In this document: positions 20,953 to 31,118 of the stretch, one piece after another
Position numbering within the stretch: the first letter of the stretch is position 1
Layout: every line of letters begins with the position of its first letter
Assembly (NCBI RefSeq): GCF_000003195.3
Contig: NC_012870.2
Span: 16,608,501 to 16,672,500, forward strand
DNA length: 64,000 bases
Direction: 5' to 3'
Source: Sorghum bicolor
Lineage: Eukaryota; Streptophyta; Magnoliopsida; Poales; Poaceae
Notes under the pieces: model-generated
Told to the model about the DNA's origin: nothing
Seen by the model: only the letters and a program-made list of their open reading frames with translations
The model's database searches: none
Made by a program: the position numbers and the translations under genes

Positions 20953-22308
20953 CTAGAGAACTTCTTGGCCAAGAGCTTTTAACTTCTTGGCCAATTCTTT
21001 GCACTTCTTGTTTTTAGATTGAATAAGTGAGTCGACTTGTTCTAGCATGTCCATGAGTTGTTCATTAGTGAATTCATTTTCATCATCACTATCACTATCA
21101 TGTTCATCTTCACTTTCACTTTCACTCTCATCATATTGTACCTTGTGGCCCTTGGCCATGAAGCATGAAGAAGTGTCGAAGAGTGATGGCTTATTGATAG
21201 CAATGCTTGCAAGCGCCTTCTTCTTGGATGCCTTGTCATCATCACTAGAATCATCATCCGAAGAAGCATCACTATCCCATGTCACAACATATGATCCACC
21301 CTTCTTCTTCTTCTTGAAGACCATCTTCTTCTCTTTCTTTTCTTTCTTCTCCTTCTTGTTCTTTTTCTCATGCTCATCATGATCACTATTGTATGGACAA
21401 TCCACCACAATATGATCGGGGCTCTTGCACTTGTAGCATAGCCTCACATGCTCTTTGTTCTTCAAGTGATCTCTTCTTTTTCTTGTGTGATAGCCCTTCT
21501 TCTTCATCATCTTGCCAAATTTACGGACAAAGAGTGCTAGTGCTTCATCATCACTATCATCATTGGAGCACTCCTCATTGCTTAATTCTTCGTTCTTGGC
21601 TTTGCCCTTGTTCTTGCTCTTGGATGAAGAGCTAGCTTTGAATGCTACACTCTTCTTCTTCTTGTCATCATCATCCTTCTTCATGACCTCATCATCATCA
21701 TTGTCATTGTATTGATCTTCGGTCATGATATCTCCAAGTACCTCATTGGGAGATACACCGGTCAATCCTCCTCTAAAGATGATTGTTCTCAATGTCTTGA
21801 ACCTCTTGGGCAAGCACATCAAGAACTTGTGAATGAAGTCCTCATTCTTCACTTTCTCACCAAGGCCCTTGAGATCATTGATGATGACTTGGAGCCTATA
21901 GAACATCTCTGGTATAGACTCATCATCCTTCATCTTGAAGTTGGATAGCTTGTCCTTGAGCATATACAATTTGGCACTTTTTACAGTTGTAGTGCCCTCA
22001 TATGTTTCTTCTAATCTTGTCCACACTTCACTTGCCTTCTCAAGATCTTTGACTTGCTCAAATACCTTTGAATCAATGCCATTATAGATCGTGTTGAGAG
22101 CCATAGTATTGCATTGCTTGTTTGCTCTCTCATTATCGGTGGGGTTAGCCGGATCAAGAATTACAAAGTCATTTTCGGTGACTTCCCACACTCTATCATT
22201 TATTGATCCAAGGTACATCTTCATTTTTCTCTTCCAATAGTCAAAGGAACTTGTGCCATCAAAGAACGGTGGTTTGCCCCCAACATGGTTGAACACTATT
22301 TGAGCCAT
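20953..22308 (-). CDS. gag: Copia gag protein
   Basis: 451 residues. The N-terminal Copia gag region (UBN2-type, around FDYWKRKMKMYLGS) is followed by Asp/Lys-rich low complexity. A CCHC zinc knuckle (CYKCKSPDHIVVDC) is then followed by a Lys- and Asp/Ser-rich tail. The last codons and the stop come from LTR sequence at a deletion junction near 20962, so the natural C-terminus and pol are missing. The start lies about 45 bp inside the primer binding site. The frame is otherwise intact, so a capsid-like protein could still be made. Confidence 0.85.
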   Translation of the reverse strand: MAQIVFNHVGGKPPFFDGTSSFDYWKRKMKMYLGSINDRVWEVTENDFVILDPANPTDNERANKQCNTMALNTIYNGIDSKVFEQVKDLEKASEVWTRLEETYEGTTTVKSAKLYMLKDKLSNFKMKDDESIPEMFYRLQVIINDLKGLGEKVKNEDFIHKFLMCLPKRFKTLRTIIFRGGLTGVSPNEVLGDIMTEDQYNDNDDDEVMKKDDDDKKKKSVAFKASSSSKSKNKGKAKNEELSNEECSNDDSDDEALALFVRKFGKMMKKKGYHTRKRRDHLKNKEHVRLCYKCKSPDHIVVDCPYNSDHDEHEKKNKKEKKEKKEKKMVFKKKKKGGSYVVTWDSDASSDDDSSDDDKASKKKALASIAINKPSLFDTSSCFMAKGHKVQYDESESESEDEHDSDSDDENEFTNEQLMDMLEQVDSLIQSKNKKCKELAKKLKALGQEVL

Positions 22309-22354
22309 AATTTGAGCACCGAGGTTGTTAAGCCTTTACAAAACGGTGACCACG

Positions 22355-22366
22355 GCTCCGATACCA
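22355..22366 (-). other. Copia primer binding site
   Basis: Minus-strand TGGTATCGGAGC, two bases inside the 5' LTR. It differs by one base from the usual initiator-Met tRNA complement TGGTATCAGAGC. Confidence 0.8.
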
Positions 22367-22368
22367 CT

Positions 22369-24258
22369 TGAAAGGTCCTAATATGTTTAGAGGGGGGGTG
22401 AATAGCCTATTTAAAAAGTTCTACAAAATCACTAGAGCAAGAGATTAGTAAATAACAAAGCGAAGCTTTTTGCTCTAGCTCTAAGGGGTGTTTGCAAGCC
22501 ACCTACCCAACAATTCTAGTTGCTATGATCACTATGCACACAAGAACTAAGTCTCTACAAGATACACTAGAGAACTAAGCTACACAAGGCAAAGTAAGCA
22601 ACTAAACTAATTACACTAGTTTGCGGTAAGTAAAGGATAGGATGAGATATTTATACCGCCGTGTAGGGGATGAACCAATCACCAATATAAACAATCAAGC
22701 ACCGGGAGAATGCCAATCAAACACAATTGAGACACCGATTTTTCTCCCGAGGTTCACGTGTTTGCCGGCACGCTACGTCCCCGTTGTGTCGACCAACACT
22801 TGGTGGTTCGGTGGCTAAGAGGTGTAGCACGAACCTCGTCCTCACAAGGACACCACAAGAACCTACCCACAAGTGAGGTAACTCAATGACACGAGCAATC
22901 CACTAAAGTTACCTTTCGGCTCTCCGTCGGGGAAGGTACAAGACCCCTCACAATCACCGGGAGATGGCCACGAACAATCACCAACTCGTGCCAATGCTCC
23001 TCTGCTGCTCCAAGCCGTCTAGGTGGCGGCAACCACCAAGAGTAACAAGAAAACCGCAGCTAGAACGATCCCCAAGTGCCACTAGATGCAATCACTCAAG
23101 CAAATGCACTTGGAATCACTCCCAATCTCACAAAGATGTATAATCTATGAAGTAGATGAGTGGGAGGAGTTTGCTTAGGCTCACAAGGATGTCAAGTATG
23201 TTAGAATGCCAAGAGAGTGAGCCCTAAGCCGGCCAAACACATATTTATAGCCCCTCAAACAAATAGAGCCGTTGGCTCTTTCACTGGGCGAAAAACGGGG
23301 TCACCGGACGCTCTTAAAGGGGCACCGGACGCTCAACACCATCGTCCGGTGCTCCAACGTCAGCCGCGTGTCAGAGTCTAACGGTAACCTGCAGAGCACC
23401 GGACGCTGAGCAGGTTGGCACCGGACGTCCGGTGCACACCGGACTCATGCGTAGAGAGCTCCACAAACTCGCAGGGTCACCGGATGCAAGCCACCGGACG
23501 CACCCTAAGCGTCCGGTGCTCACCGGACTCACACCCAGAGAGGTTTGCAAAACGCGCGGACACCGGACTCAGACCAGCGGACGCTCCAGCTTGCGTCCGG
23601 TGCCTAACCCTAGCTGAGCTAGGCAGCCTGCACACCGGACGCTCAGACACAGCGTCCGGTGCCTCTAAGCCAGCGTCCGGTGAGTGTTCCTCAGCGAGAA
23701 ACACTCCTGCGACTTCTCCAAAATTTTCCCACCGGCGCAATAGAAAATATGCACTTTATTTTCTCAGAACCCATCCTTTCTCTACCCTTCAAACTCCACC
23801 TCCTTCTCAAAGTGTGCCAACACCTCTACGTGTAAACCAACAAGTGCACGTGTGTTAGAATTTTCACAAATATTTTCTTCGAAGGAGTTAAGTTAGGTCA
23901 CTATTTTCTAAATGCATGCACATGAACAAAGACACCTAGTGGCACTTGATAACCGCTTAGCCAAAGAATTCTCCTCTTTATAGTACGGCTATCTATCCTA
24001 AATGTGATCACACCCTCTAGGTGTCTTGATCACCAAAACCAAAACCCTAAGCAATACCTTTGCCTTGATCTCCATAGGGTTTCGTTTTTCTCTTTCTTCT
24101 TCTTTTCAAAGTTGAGCACTTAATCATCTTGTGGTCATCACCATAATCATCTCTTGCTCCAACACTTGGCATGTACCAACCTCATTAAGTCTACACACTT
24201 AGCATAGAGGTTAGTACTAGGGTTTCATCAATTATCCAAAACCAAACTAGGGCTTTCA
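22369..24258 (-). repeat. 5' LTR of the deleted Copia element
   Basis: 1890 bp. Its first 208 bp in plus-strand order are repeated at 20755-20962 with two substitutions. A minus-strand TATA motif lies at 23241-23250. The segment 23280-23700, just upstream of that TATA, is packed with CACCGGAC and GTCCGGTG motifs. Confidence 0.85.
23241..23250 (-). promoter_or_regulatory. TATA box in the Copia LTR
   Basis: Minus-strand CTATAAATAT, 40 bp or more downstream of the CACCGGAC repeat cluster. A plausible core promoter for the LTR. Confidence 0.5.
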
Positions 24259-24633
24259 GCCTGGCCCAAGGAGAACGGCCGATTCGGTCGTTCAAGGCTG
24301 GCCAGACTATCTCAGTACGGATGACCAGCTCTAGCCAGGTTACGCCCCATCTCCACAACCAAACATGACAAAATTGGCCCCAAAAAGCCATAGCTAGGAT
24401 TGACAGCCAACCAAACACACCTATGTATTGAATCTCTACAAACGACCAATTAAGAGATGATGACATTGGGCGATAGGAGAGACAATGGGTGGTGTGACTG
24501 AGTGTCGAGTGGTGAAGACATCACTAGCCGGAGATGACAACACTAGTGGTGAGCAATGCGGTTCAAGGAAGAAGAAAGAAATAAGGAGAAATAAAGAAAT
24601 CAGGCGACCACCATGTAACTGTCGTCTTGTTTA

Positions 24634-25004
24634 GGGCCTGTTTAGATTGGGGATGAAAATTTTTTAGGTGTCACATCGGATGTGTCGGAAGGATGTCGGG
24701 AGAGATTTTTAGAAACTAATAAAAAAACAAATTACATAGCTCGTCAGAAAACTGCAAGACAAATTTATTAAGCATAATTAATAACAAATTTATTAAGCAT
24801 AATTAATCTGTTATTAGCATATGTGGGTTACTGTAGCACTTAAGGCTAATCATGGAGTAACTAGGCTTAAAAGATTCGTTTCGCGATTCTCAACTAAACT
24901 GTGTAATTAGTTTATTTTTTTATCTATATTTAATGTTCCATGCATGTGTCTAAAGATTCAATGGGATGGATGAAAAATTTTTCTGTGGGGAACTAAACAG
25001 GGCC
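24634..25004. mobile_element. Tourist-like MITE, GGGCCTGTTTAG family
   Basis: A 371-bp element with ends GGGCCTGTTTAG and (inverted) CTAAACAGGGCC, flanked by TTA on both sides. It sits ten bases inside the left end of the outer MITE. Confidence 0.85.
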
Positions 25005-25226
25005 TTAGATATGAAAAATTTTGGATTTCGCTACTGTAGCACTTTCATTTGTTTATGGTAAATATTGTCCAATCATAAACTAACTAGAATCAAAAAATTC
25101 GTCTCGCGATTTACAATTAAATTGTGTGATTAGTTTTTTTGTCTATATTTAATGCTTCATGTATGTGCCACAAGATTCGATGTGACAGAAAATCTTGAAA
25201 ACTTTTTGGATGTTAGGGTGAAGTAA

Positions 25227-25455
25227 GGCCTTGTTTAGTTCTCATTTTTTTCAGATTCCTCGTCACATCAAATCTTTAGACGCATGTATGAAGTATTAAA
25301 TATAGACGAAAATAAAAACTAATTGCACAGTTTGGTCGGAATTGACGAGACGAATCTTTTGAGTCTAGTTAGTAAATAATTGGATAATATTTGTCAAATA
25401 CAAATGAAAATGGTATTATTTCTATTTTACAAAATTTTTTAAACTAAACAAGGCC
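25227..25455. mobile_element. nested MITE, GGCCTTGTTTAG family
   Basis: A 229-bp element flanked by TAA on both sides (25224-25226 and 25456-25458). It is inserted into the right end of an older member of its own family. Confidence 0.85.
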
Positions 25456-25534
25456 TAAACAAGGCCTGTGATGCTTTGTCTCCTTCCGTTTAGCGCCAGT
25501 GTCATCTCCAGCGATCAGGCTGGGGACACACTAT

Positions 25535-26195
25535 GGGCGCGTTTGGAACAAAGGATTTTTGAAGGAAAATTGAAGGAATCTAAAACCAAAGGAAAGGAAG
25601 TAAACTGGACCGTTTGGAACGAAAGTACCAATTCCTTTCCTCTGTTTTACTGTAGCCGAATGCACATTTCACAGGAAATAAAACATCTACTCAGATCTCT
25701 TGGTTTTGTTTCCTTTGCGTATGCCCGATGCAGCGCTCGTGAAGAAGACATGAAAAAAAGGAGGGTACAGCAGGGTGTCAGTGAGGTTACATGCTGCTGC
25801 CCATCAAAGATTCCTGTAATTCTAAGGCCTTGTTTACTTCCCAAAATTTTCCAAGATTTCCCGTCACATCGAATCTTGCGGCACATGCATGAAGCATTAA
25901 ATATAGACGAAAACAAAAACTAATTATGCAGTTTACCTGTAAATCGTGAGACGAATCTTTTGATCCTAGTTAGTCTATGATTGGATAATATTTGCCACAA
26001 ACAAACGAAAGTGCTACAGCAGCGAAATCCAAAAATTTTCCCAAACTAAACAAGGCCTAATTCCCATATTCTAAACACTACCTTATATAAGTTTTCTGTG
26101 TTTTTTCTATCCTCTGTTTTATCATCTCATCTTCATCTTATTCTTATGTTTTTTTATATTTCTGTATTTTTAATTCCTCCGTTCCAAACAAAGCC
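25535..26195. mobile_element. MITE with GCGCGTTTGGAAC-type ends, hosting another MITE
   Basis: The ends GGGCGCGTTTGGAAC and (inverted) GTTCCAAACAAAGCC are flanked by TAT on both sides. The GGCCTTGTTTAG-family MITE at 25826-26057 is nested inside. No coding capacity. Confidence 0.7.
25826..26057. mobile_element. nested MITE, GGCCTTGTTTAG family
   Basis: A 232-bp element with well-preserved ends, flanked by TAA on both sides (25823-25825 and 26058-26060). Confidence 0.85.
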
Positions 26196-26578
26196 TATAT
26201 GGTTTTAACTTTTAACTTTTGACCCGCTCGTGGCCGTGAAACCATGGTCAAATGGCTCACGACACATGGTGTACATACAGTCCTGCGCTGTCACGGATAC
26301 GGCACGGCCGGTGCTGCCGAGCACAGAGTGCACAGTAGGAGGCGGACCGGGTTTCAGGGCAGGTTACACACGAATCTTTTGCTCACGGCTTGTCCTTTGC
26401 GCGTGGTTTTACAGTGCCGATCTTTCGTGAATGGTGGGGCCTCGTGCTCCATCGGTCTGCCGCTATGGCGAGGTGTAGACTGTGTACTCTAGCGGTCTAG
26501 CCCTAGTGGCCTACGTATCCTGCTAGCTGTGGTAGCACGACAGCCGAGGTGTAGTTAGGTGCGTTACATTCACATGGC

Positions 26579-27063
26579 ATATCTTGTTTGGATCCGAATT
26601 TTTTTTAAAATTTTAACACTGTATTTCTTTCGTTTTTATTTGACAAACATTATTTAATTTAGAATAACTAGATTTAAAAGATTCTCTCGTGATTTACAGA
26701 TAAACTGTACAATTAGTTTTTATTTTCATCTATATTTGGCCTTGTTTAGTTCCCAAAATATTTTGCAATTTTTTTTCACATTCCCCATCACATCGAATCT
26801 TACGGCACATGCATGAAGCACTAAATATAGATAAAAGAAATAACTAATTACACAGTTTACATGTAATTTGCGAGACGACTTTTGAGTCTAGTTAGTCCAT
26901 AATTGGATAATATTTGTCAAATATAAACAAAAGTGTTACTGTTCATATTTTCAAAATTTTTTGGAAGTAAACAAAGTCTTAATGCTCAATGTATGTGTCG
27001 CAAGATTTGATGTGATGAAGAATTTTAAAAAGCTTTTGGTTTTTGGGTGAACTAAACAAGGCC
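26579..27063. mobile_element. old GGCCTTGTTTAG MITE with a nested copy
   Basis: The right end is clear (AACTAAACAAGGCC at 27050-27063) and the left is degraded (ATCTTGTTTGG near 26581). A second member of the family (about 26738-26979) interrupts the word CTATATTTAATGC that is intact in other copies. Confidence 0.65.
26738..26979. mobile_element. inner MITE, GGCCTTGTTTAG family
   Basis: Starts GGCCTTGTTTAGTTCCC and ends with a decayed AACAAAGTC. The inferred 3-bp duplication is imperfect (TTT against CTT). Confidence 0.65.
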
Positions 27064-27508
27064 TGAGTATTCAAATATTAATAATAAAACAAATTACAAA
27101 AGTTTCGAGTAATTCGCTAGACGAATTTATTAAGTCTAATTAACATACCATTAACAATATATTCTCTTGTACCATATTATCAAATCATGGACTAATTAAG
27201 TTTTAAAAAAAATTATCTTATAAATTAGTTGTAATCTGTGTAATTAATTATTTTTAATCTATATTAAAATCCAAACGTCGTATGTAAAAAGGCTAAACAT
27301 CCTATGTAAAAAGGCAACTTTATAGAGAGGAACTAAACAAGATTTGTTTGCGTGGGAGTGGGACCGTGTACTAGTTCAGTTTTCTGATTACAGTACTGCA
27401 CGTCTGCACCCCTTCCGAATTTTTTGGCAAAAAAAAATATGAAGTCGATAGATGGCACGATTCGTGGCTCTGATACTATAGCGGGGAGCTTGTAGAGGAC
27501 CTCACTTA

Positions 27509-27736
27509 GACCTTGTTTAGTTTTAAAATTTTTGGGAAAACGACACTATAACATTTTTATTTTTATTTGACAAACATTGTACTAGGTTTAAAAGATTCGT
27601 CTCGTGATTTACAGATAAACTGTACAATTAATTTTTATTTTTATCTATACTAAATGCTCCATACATATGTCATAAGATTCGATGTGACAGAAAATCTTAA
27701 AAAGTTTTAGGTTTTTAGCATGAACTAAACAAGGCC
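27509..27736. mobile_element. MITE, GGCCTTGTTTAG family
   Basis: A 228-bp element with ends GACCTTGTTTAG and (inverted) CTAAACAAGGCC, flanked by TTA on both sides. Confidence 0.85.
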
Positions 27737-27739
27737 TTA

Positions 27740-28342
27740 GTCTCCATCCTCATCACAAACACGGAATAATCTTCACGGATCTCCGTCGCGCTTCCATACA
27801 TCATGGAAATATGGAATATAGGCGATAATCAGATAAATATAAAAGTAAGTGATATATATTTAGCACATGGTGCACAATTAATAAACTGCAACGAACACAT
27901 ATATACTATTATTAATATTCTAACACAAATACACGAAATATACAAAACTTCACAACAAAGTACATCACAAATTCTAAAGATATCTAATGTATGGAAAACA
28001 AAGTGGAAATATGGGAATGGAGAACCATCCCTGTGAGTGTCATCGAGGATTAGAGATGGCAATCACACCCATGGGTGCGGGTGCAACATCGAACTCACTA
28101 GTAGTGTTGTATTTCACCTACGGATCAAATATTGAGTGTTTCATTTATTAATCTAAGCCTATAAAGTTGACATGACGACATTTTTAAAAACCGTGATTGG
28201 CCTCATGGGACCATATGGTGCATTCCTATTGTCATCATGATCGACATTAGCCATGTTACGACCAAATGAAGCCATGTGTTATGCATACATATACAAAGGC
28301 AATAGAGCACATTTCTTTCTTAATTTACAAATCATAATAAAG
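27740..28342. other. intergenic, AT-rich
   Basis: No gene or clear mobile element is seen. Only short low-complexity frames are present. Confidence 0.5.
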
Positions 28343-28433
28343 ACATACATACATACATACATACATACATACATACATACATACATACATACATACATAC
28401 ATACATACATACATACATACATACATACATACA
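28343..28433. repeat. (CATA)n microsatellite, main block
   Basis: About 91 bp of uninterrupted ACAT tetranucleotide repeat. It continues at 29498-29521 and 29763-29774 beyond two transposon insertions. Confidence 0.95.
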
Positions 28434-29497
28434 GTGGCGGATCTAGAGAAATTTAGAGGGGGATGCAATCATAAATAATGCACCTAACCACCGATCACAT
28501 GTTTATTTTTTCATGGCGTGGTGTGTTGACACTTGCCACCGATCCCACGTTTTTTAGACCATAATAGGAGTTTGCTAAAAAAACCTTTTTCTTTTGTACA
28601 GTGATCCGATACATTAGAATGAATTCCTCATAATATATAAAGGAGATGTGAAGTTACGGTCATACTTGTAGTTTTTCTTCCTGGTCTTTTAGGGATGGTG
28701 CTTGTACCAATTTTGGTGCCTCGTCCAAACTAATATATGCATTACTTTTTATTTATTAATTCTACATTATTTTCTAGCTTTATCAATTTTCCCATATTAA
28801 AGTCACAAAATGGATGTCTTTAGATGGAAAGTGGGCTGAGCAAACAAACAACCAAAACCAATTTATTTGCTTCATCATTTTCATAAATGTCAATTATCAA
28901 ACATCGGAGAAAGAAAAAAGTCTAATCCTAGAATCTGGACAAACTAGGAAGAAGGAAAAAACCACAAAATTGAAGACAACTTGGATGGTCATACTAACCG
29001 AAATTGGAAGAATAGAGAACTTTGGAAGTTGCTTACTTTGACTTTTGAAGGATGAACATAATAGAGAAGATCACAACCAGGGCAACGGGGCGAACTATGA
29101 TGTGCTCTTGGTGCCCTTAACCCTAGGGCTACATGCTTGGCCCGCGCACAACAATGCCCATGCCCAATCGACCATGGTTGACAACCAGTGGCAATAGGTC
29201 ACCATCCACCGGAGTTCGCGCTGTCGCCAAAGGGAGGCAATGCGCCGGCAGTTTTGTGTGAGTTGAAGTGACAGCCGAGTTGTCGATGATTCCATACGGA
29301 CAGGGGCCTGGCTGATATTGGGCTATGTGTTTGGGAGTTGTGGGCTGTTGTGGTCTCTTTCGGTCGACTCAACAGAGTTGTGGGTGCAGACGTTTGAATT
29401 CAGGGGGTGCGAATACCGTAGAAACATGCATACTACAGCGTATTTCGTATTTTGGTCTGGGTGCGGCCGCACCCAGCAGCTTCTACATGGATCCGCC
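28434..29497. mobile_element. element with GTGGCGGATC-type ends inserted in the microsatellite
   Basis: The left end GTGGCGGATCT and the right end GGATCCGCC are inverted relative to each other. CATA repeats lie directly on both sides, so about 1.06 kb appears to have landed within the repeat. The interior has no recognised domain. The exact duplication cannot be told in repetitive flanks. Confidence 0.5.
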
Positions 29498-29521
29498 CAT
29501 ACATACATACATACATACATA

Positions 29522-29762
29522 GGCCTTGTTTAGTTCCAAAAAATTTTACAAAATTTTTCAGATTCTCCATCACATCGAATCTTTAGACACATGCATGAAG
29601 TACTAAATATAGACAAAAAAAAAACTAATTGCACAATTTGGTCGGAATTGACGAGACAAATCTTTTGATCCTAGTTAGTCCATGATTGGACAATATTTGT
29701 CAAATACAAACAAAAAAGCTACAGTGTCCATTTTGCAAAATATTTTGAAACTAAACGAGGCC
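29522..29762. mobile_element. MITE, GGCCTTGTTTAG family, inside the microsatellite
   Basis: A 241-bp element flanked by ATA on both sides, placed within the (CATA)n tract. Confidence 0.85.
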
Positions 29763-29774
29763 ATACATACATAC

Positions 29775-31118
29775 TCCTATGAAGTGACCAGACACTTTGC
29801 GGTCTGTTAGCACAAAGTGAGGTGCAAAATTGACATAACACGTGTGCCTCTAAGCTTTCTTTCTACTAAGCAAGGGTGTGTTTGGTTCAGTTTGTAGAAG
29901 GTGTTTTTGCTGCCAAAAGGTAACACGTTAACCAAACGGGTGAAACCTGAGATTGCTCTTTCTAAAAGCAATTGTTTTGAGTAATGCAATTTTCACAGCA
30001 CCTTGAACCCTAAACCTTGATTTTGCTAGCAATAGAGGCGGAGATGGAGGAATTTAGGCAGACAAGCGGTTGCAGCAGAGGGCTTCAGATAGGTGAAGGT
30101 AGAGAGGCGGTCCAGGCTCCGATCTAGGCCACGTGGCTCGCGCAGGCAGTGTGCGGTGGCAACTCAACGCTTTGGTTTCTAGGGCAGCATGTTGCGGCTC
30201 AGACTCGGCTTCCACATCTAGAATGGACAGGCGAGCGACGACTCACCTTGGGGTGGCATGGTACTAGGGAAAGCCGGGTGTGAATAGGAATTGAGGGAGT
30301 GAGGGGTCCTATTATATACTTAGGATTTAAATGTGGGATATGCCTCTTACTATTGGGCCAATATATATGCATATTTAGTTCGTCTTTAAGATCGAGGTTT
30401 GGAACCGACTTACTCTAGATTATTGCGACTCTTGGGAATTAGGAACCAAACCAGTAATCGAATTTTTCAGTTTCGATTAGTTTGGTTTTGGCTCCAATTA
30501 TTTTAGTTTCGTTTTTTGGCTATGGGTTATTTGTGCCCACCCTAGTTACTAAGCATGCTATTGGCATCCTACTATCCTATATTGCTTTTTCCAGATTACT
30601 ATTACTCCACTCATCCTACTAAGCATGTTATATATGTTAGTTTGACCAAGTTTATAGTAAATAGTATTAACATTTATGTCTTTAAATATATTTATTTAGA
30701 ACTACTTTTTATAACTAATCTAACTACTTATTTTGAATCATAAATATTAGTATTTTTTTTATATAGTTTTAGTTAAAAATAAAACATTTTAGGTTTTTAA
30801 AAAAAGAATTATTTTTTGACGATGGAGTGGTACTAAAATGTTGCGATGTGGCCACTGTGTCATCGTTGTTGGTCTTGCTGATGAGTGATGAGTGTGAAAA
30901 AGACGAGAGTTGCACAAGAGACAAGAGCAACGCCGACGTGCGGTGCTCTGCGCCGTCTCACCCTGACGGGTCCCACTCCCACTTCCATCGTGGGCCCCCT
31001 AGCCCAACAGGAAAGCATCATCACCTTTCCTCCTCTCCCCTAGTCCCCTGCTGTCTCTTCGTTCACTCACGCCTCGCTCGCTGCCCACACACCGAAAACC
31101 CCAGCGCCGACCACCGCG
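29775..31118. other. intergenic and upstream region of the first PMD gene
   Basis: No gene is seen up to 30830. From about 30940 the sequence turns GC-rich and CT-rich, consistent with promoter and 5' UTR of the gene at 31119. I find no convincing TATA box. Confidence 0.5.

Larger units (their letters stand above)
20755..24258 (-). mobile_element. internally deleted Ty1/Copia retrotransposon
   Basis: Flanked by the 5-bp duplication GCCTG (20750-20754 and 24259-24263), with TG...CA ends. The 5' LTR on the right (22369-24258) is 1890 bp. The 3' LTR on the left retains only 208 bp (20755-20962). Gag is present, but protease, integrase, RT, RNase H, the polypurine tract and most of the 3' LTR are gone. 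The copy cannot move without help and may not be mobilisable at all. Confidence 0.9.
19871..24420. mobile_element. composite element with GC-rich cargo, hosting a Copia copy
   Basis: The ends GTGTGTTTAATTCG and (inverted) CAACCAAACACAC are imperfect inverted repeats. Both are flanked by CTATGT (19865-19870 and 24421-24426). Without the nested Copia copy the element is about 1.04 kb. It carries a GC-rich section (20100-20754) with several overlapping open frames but no recognisable domain. The 6-bp duplication is not typical of a superfamily, so the class is left open. Confidence 0.5.
24623..25466. mobile_element. MITE of the GGCCTTGTTTAG family carrying two nested MITEs
   Basis: The outer element has a degraded left end CGTCTTGTTTAG and a right end ending AACAAGGCC. 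TGT flanks it on both sides (24620-24622 and 25467-25469). After removal of the two insertions it would be about 238 bp, the normal size for the family. Confidence 0.75.

Noticed and set aside
28343..28433. CRISPR-like regular repeat
   Set aside because: It is a simple tetranucleotide repeat without spacers, in a plant nuclear sequence.
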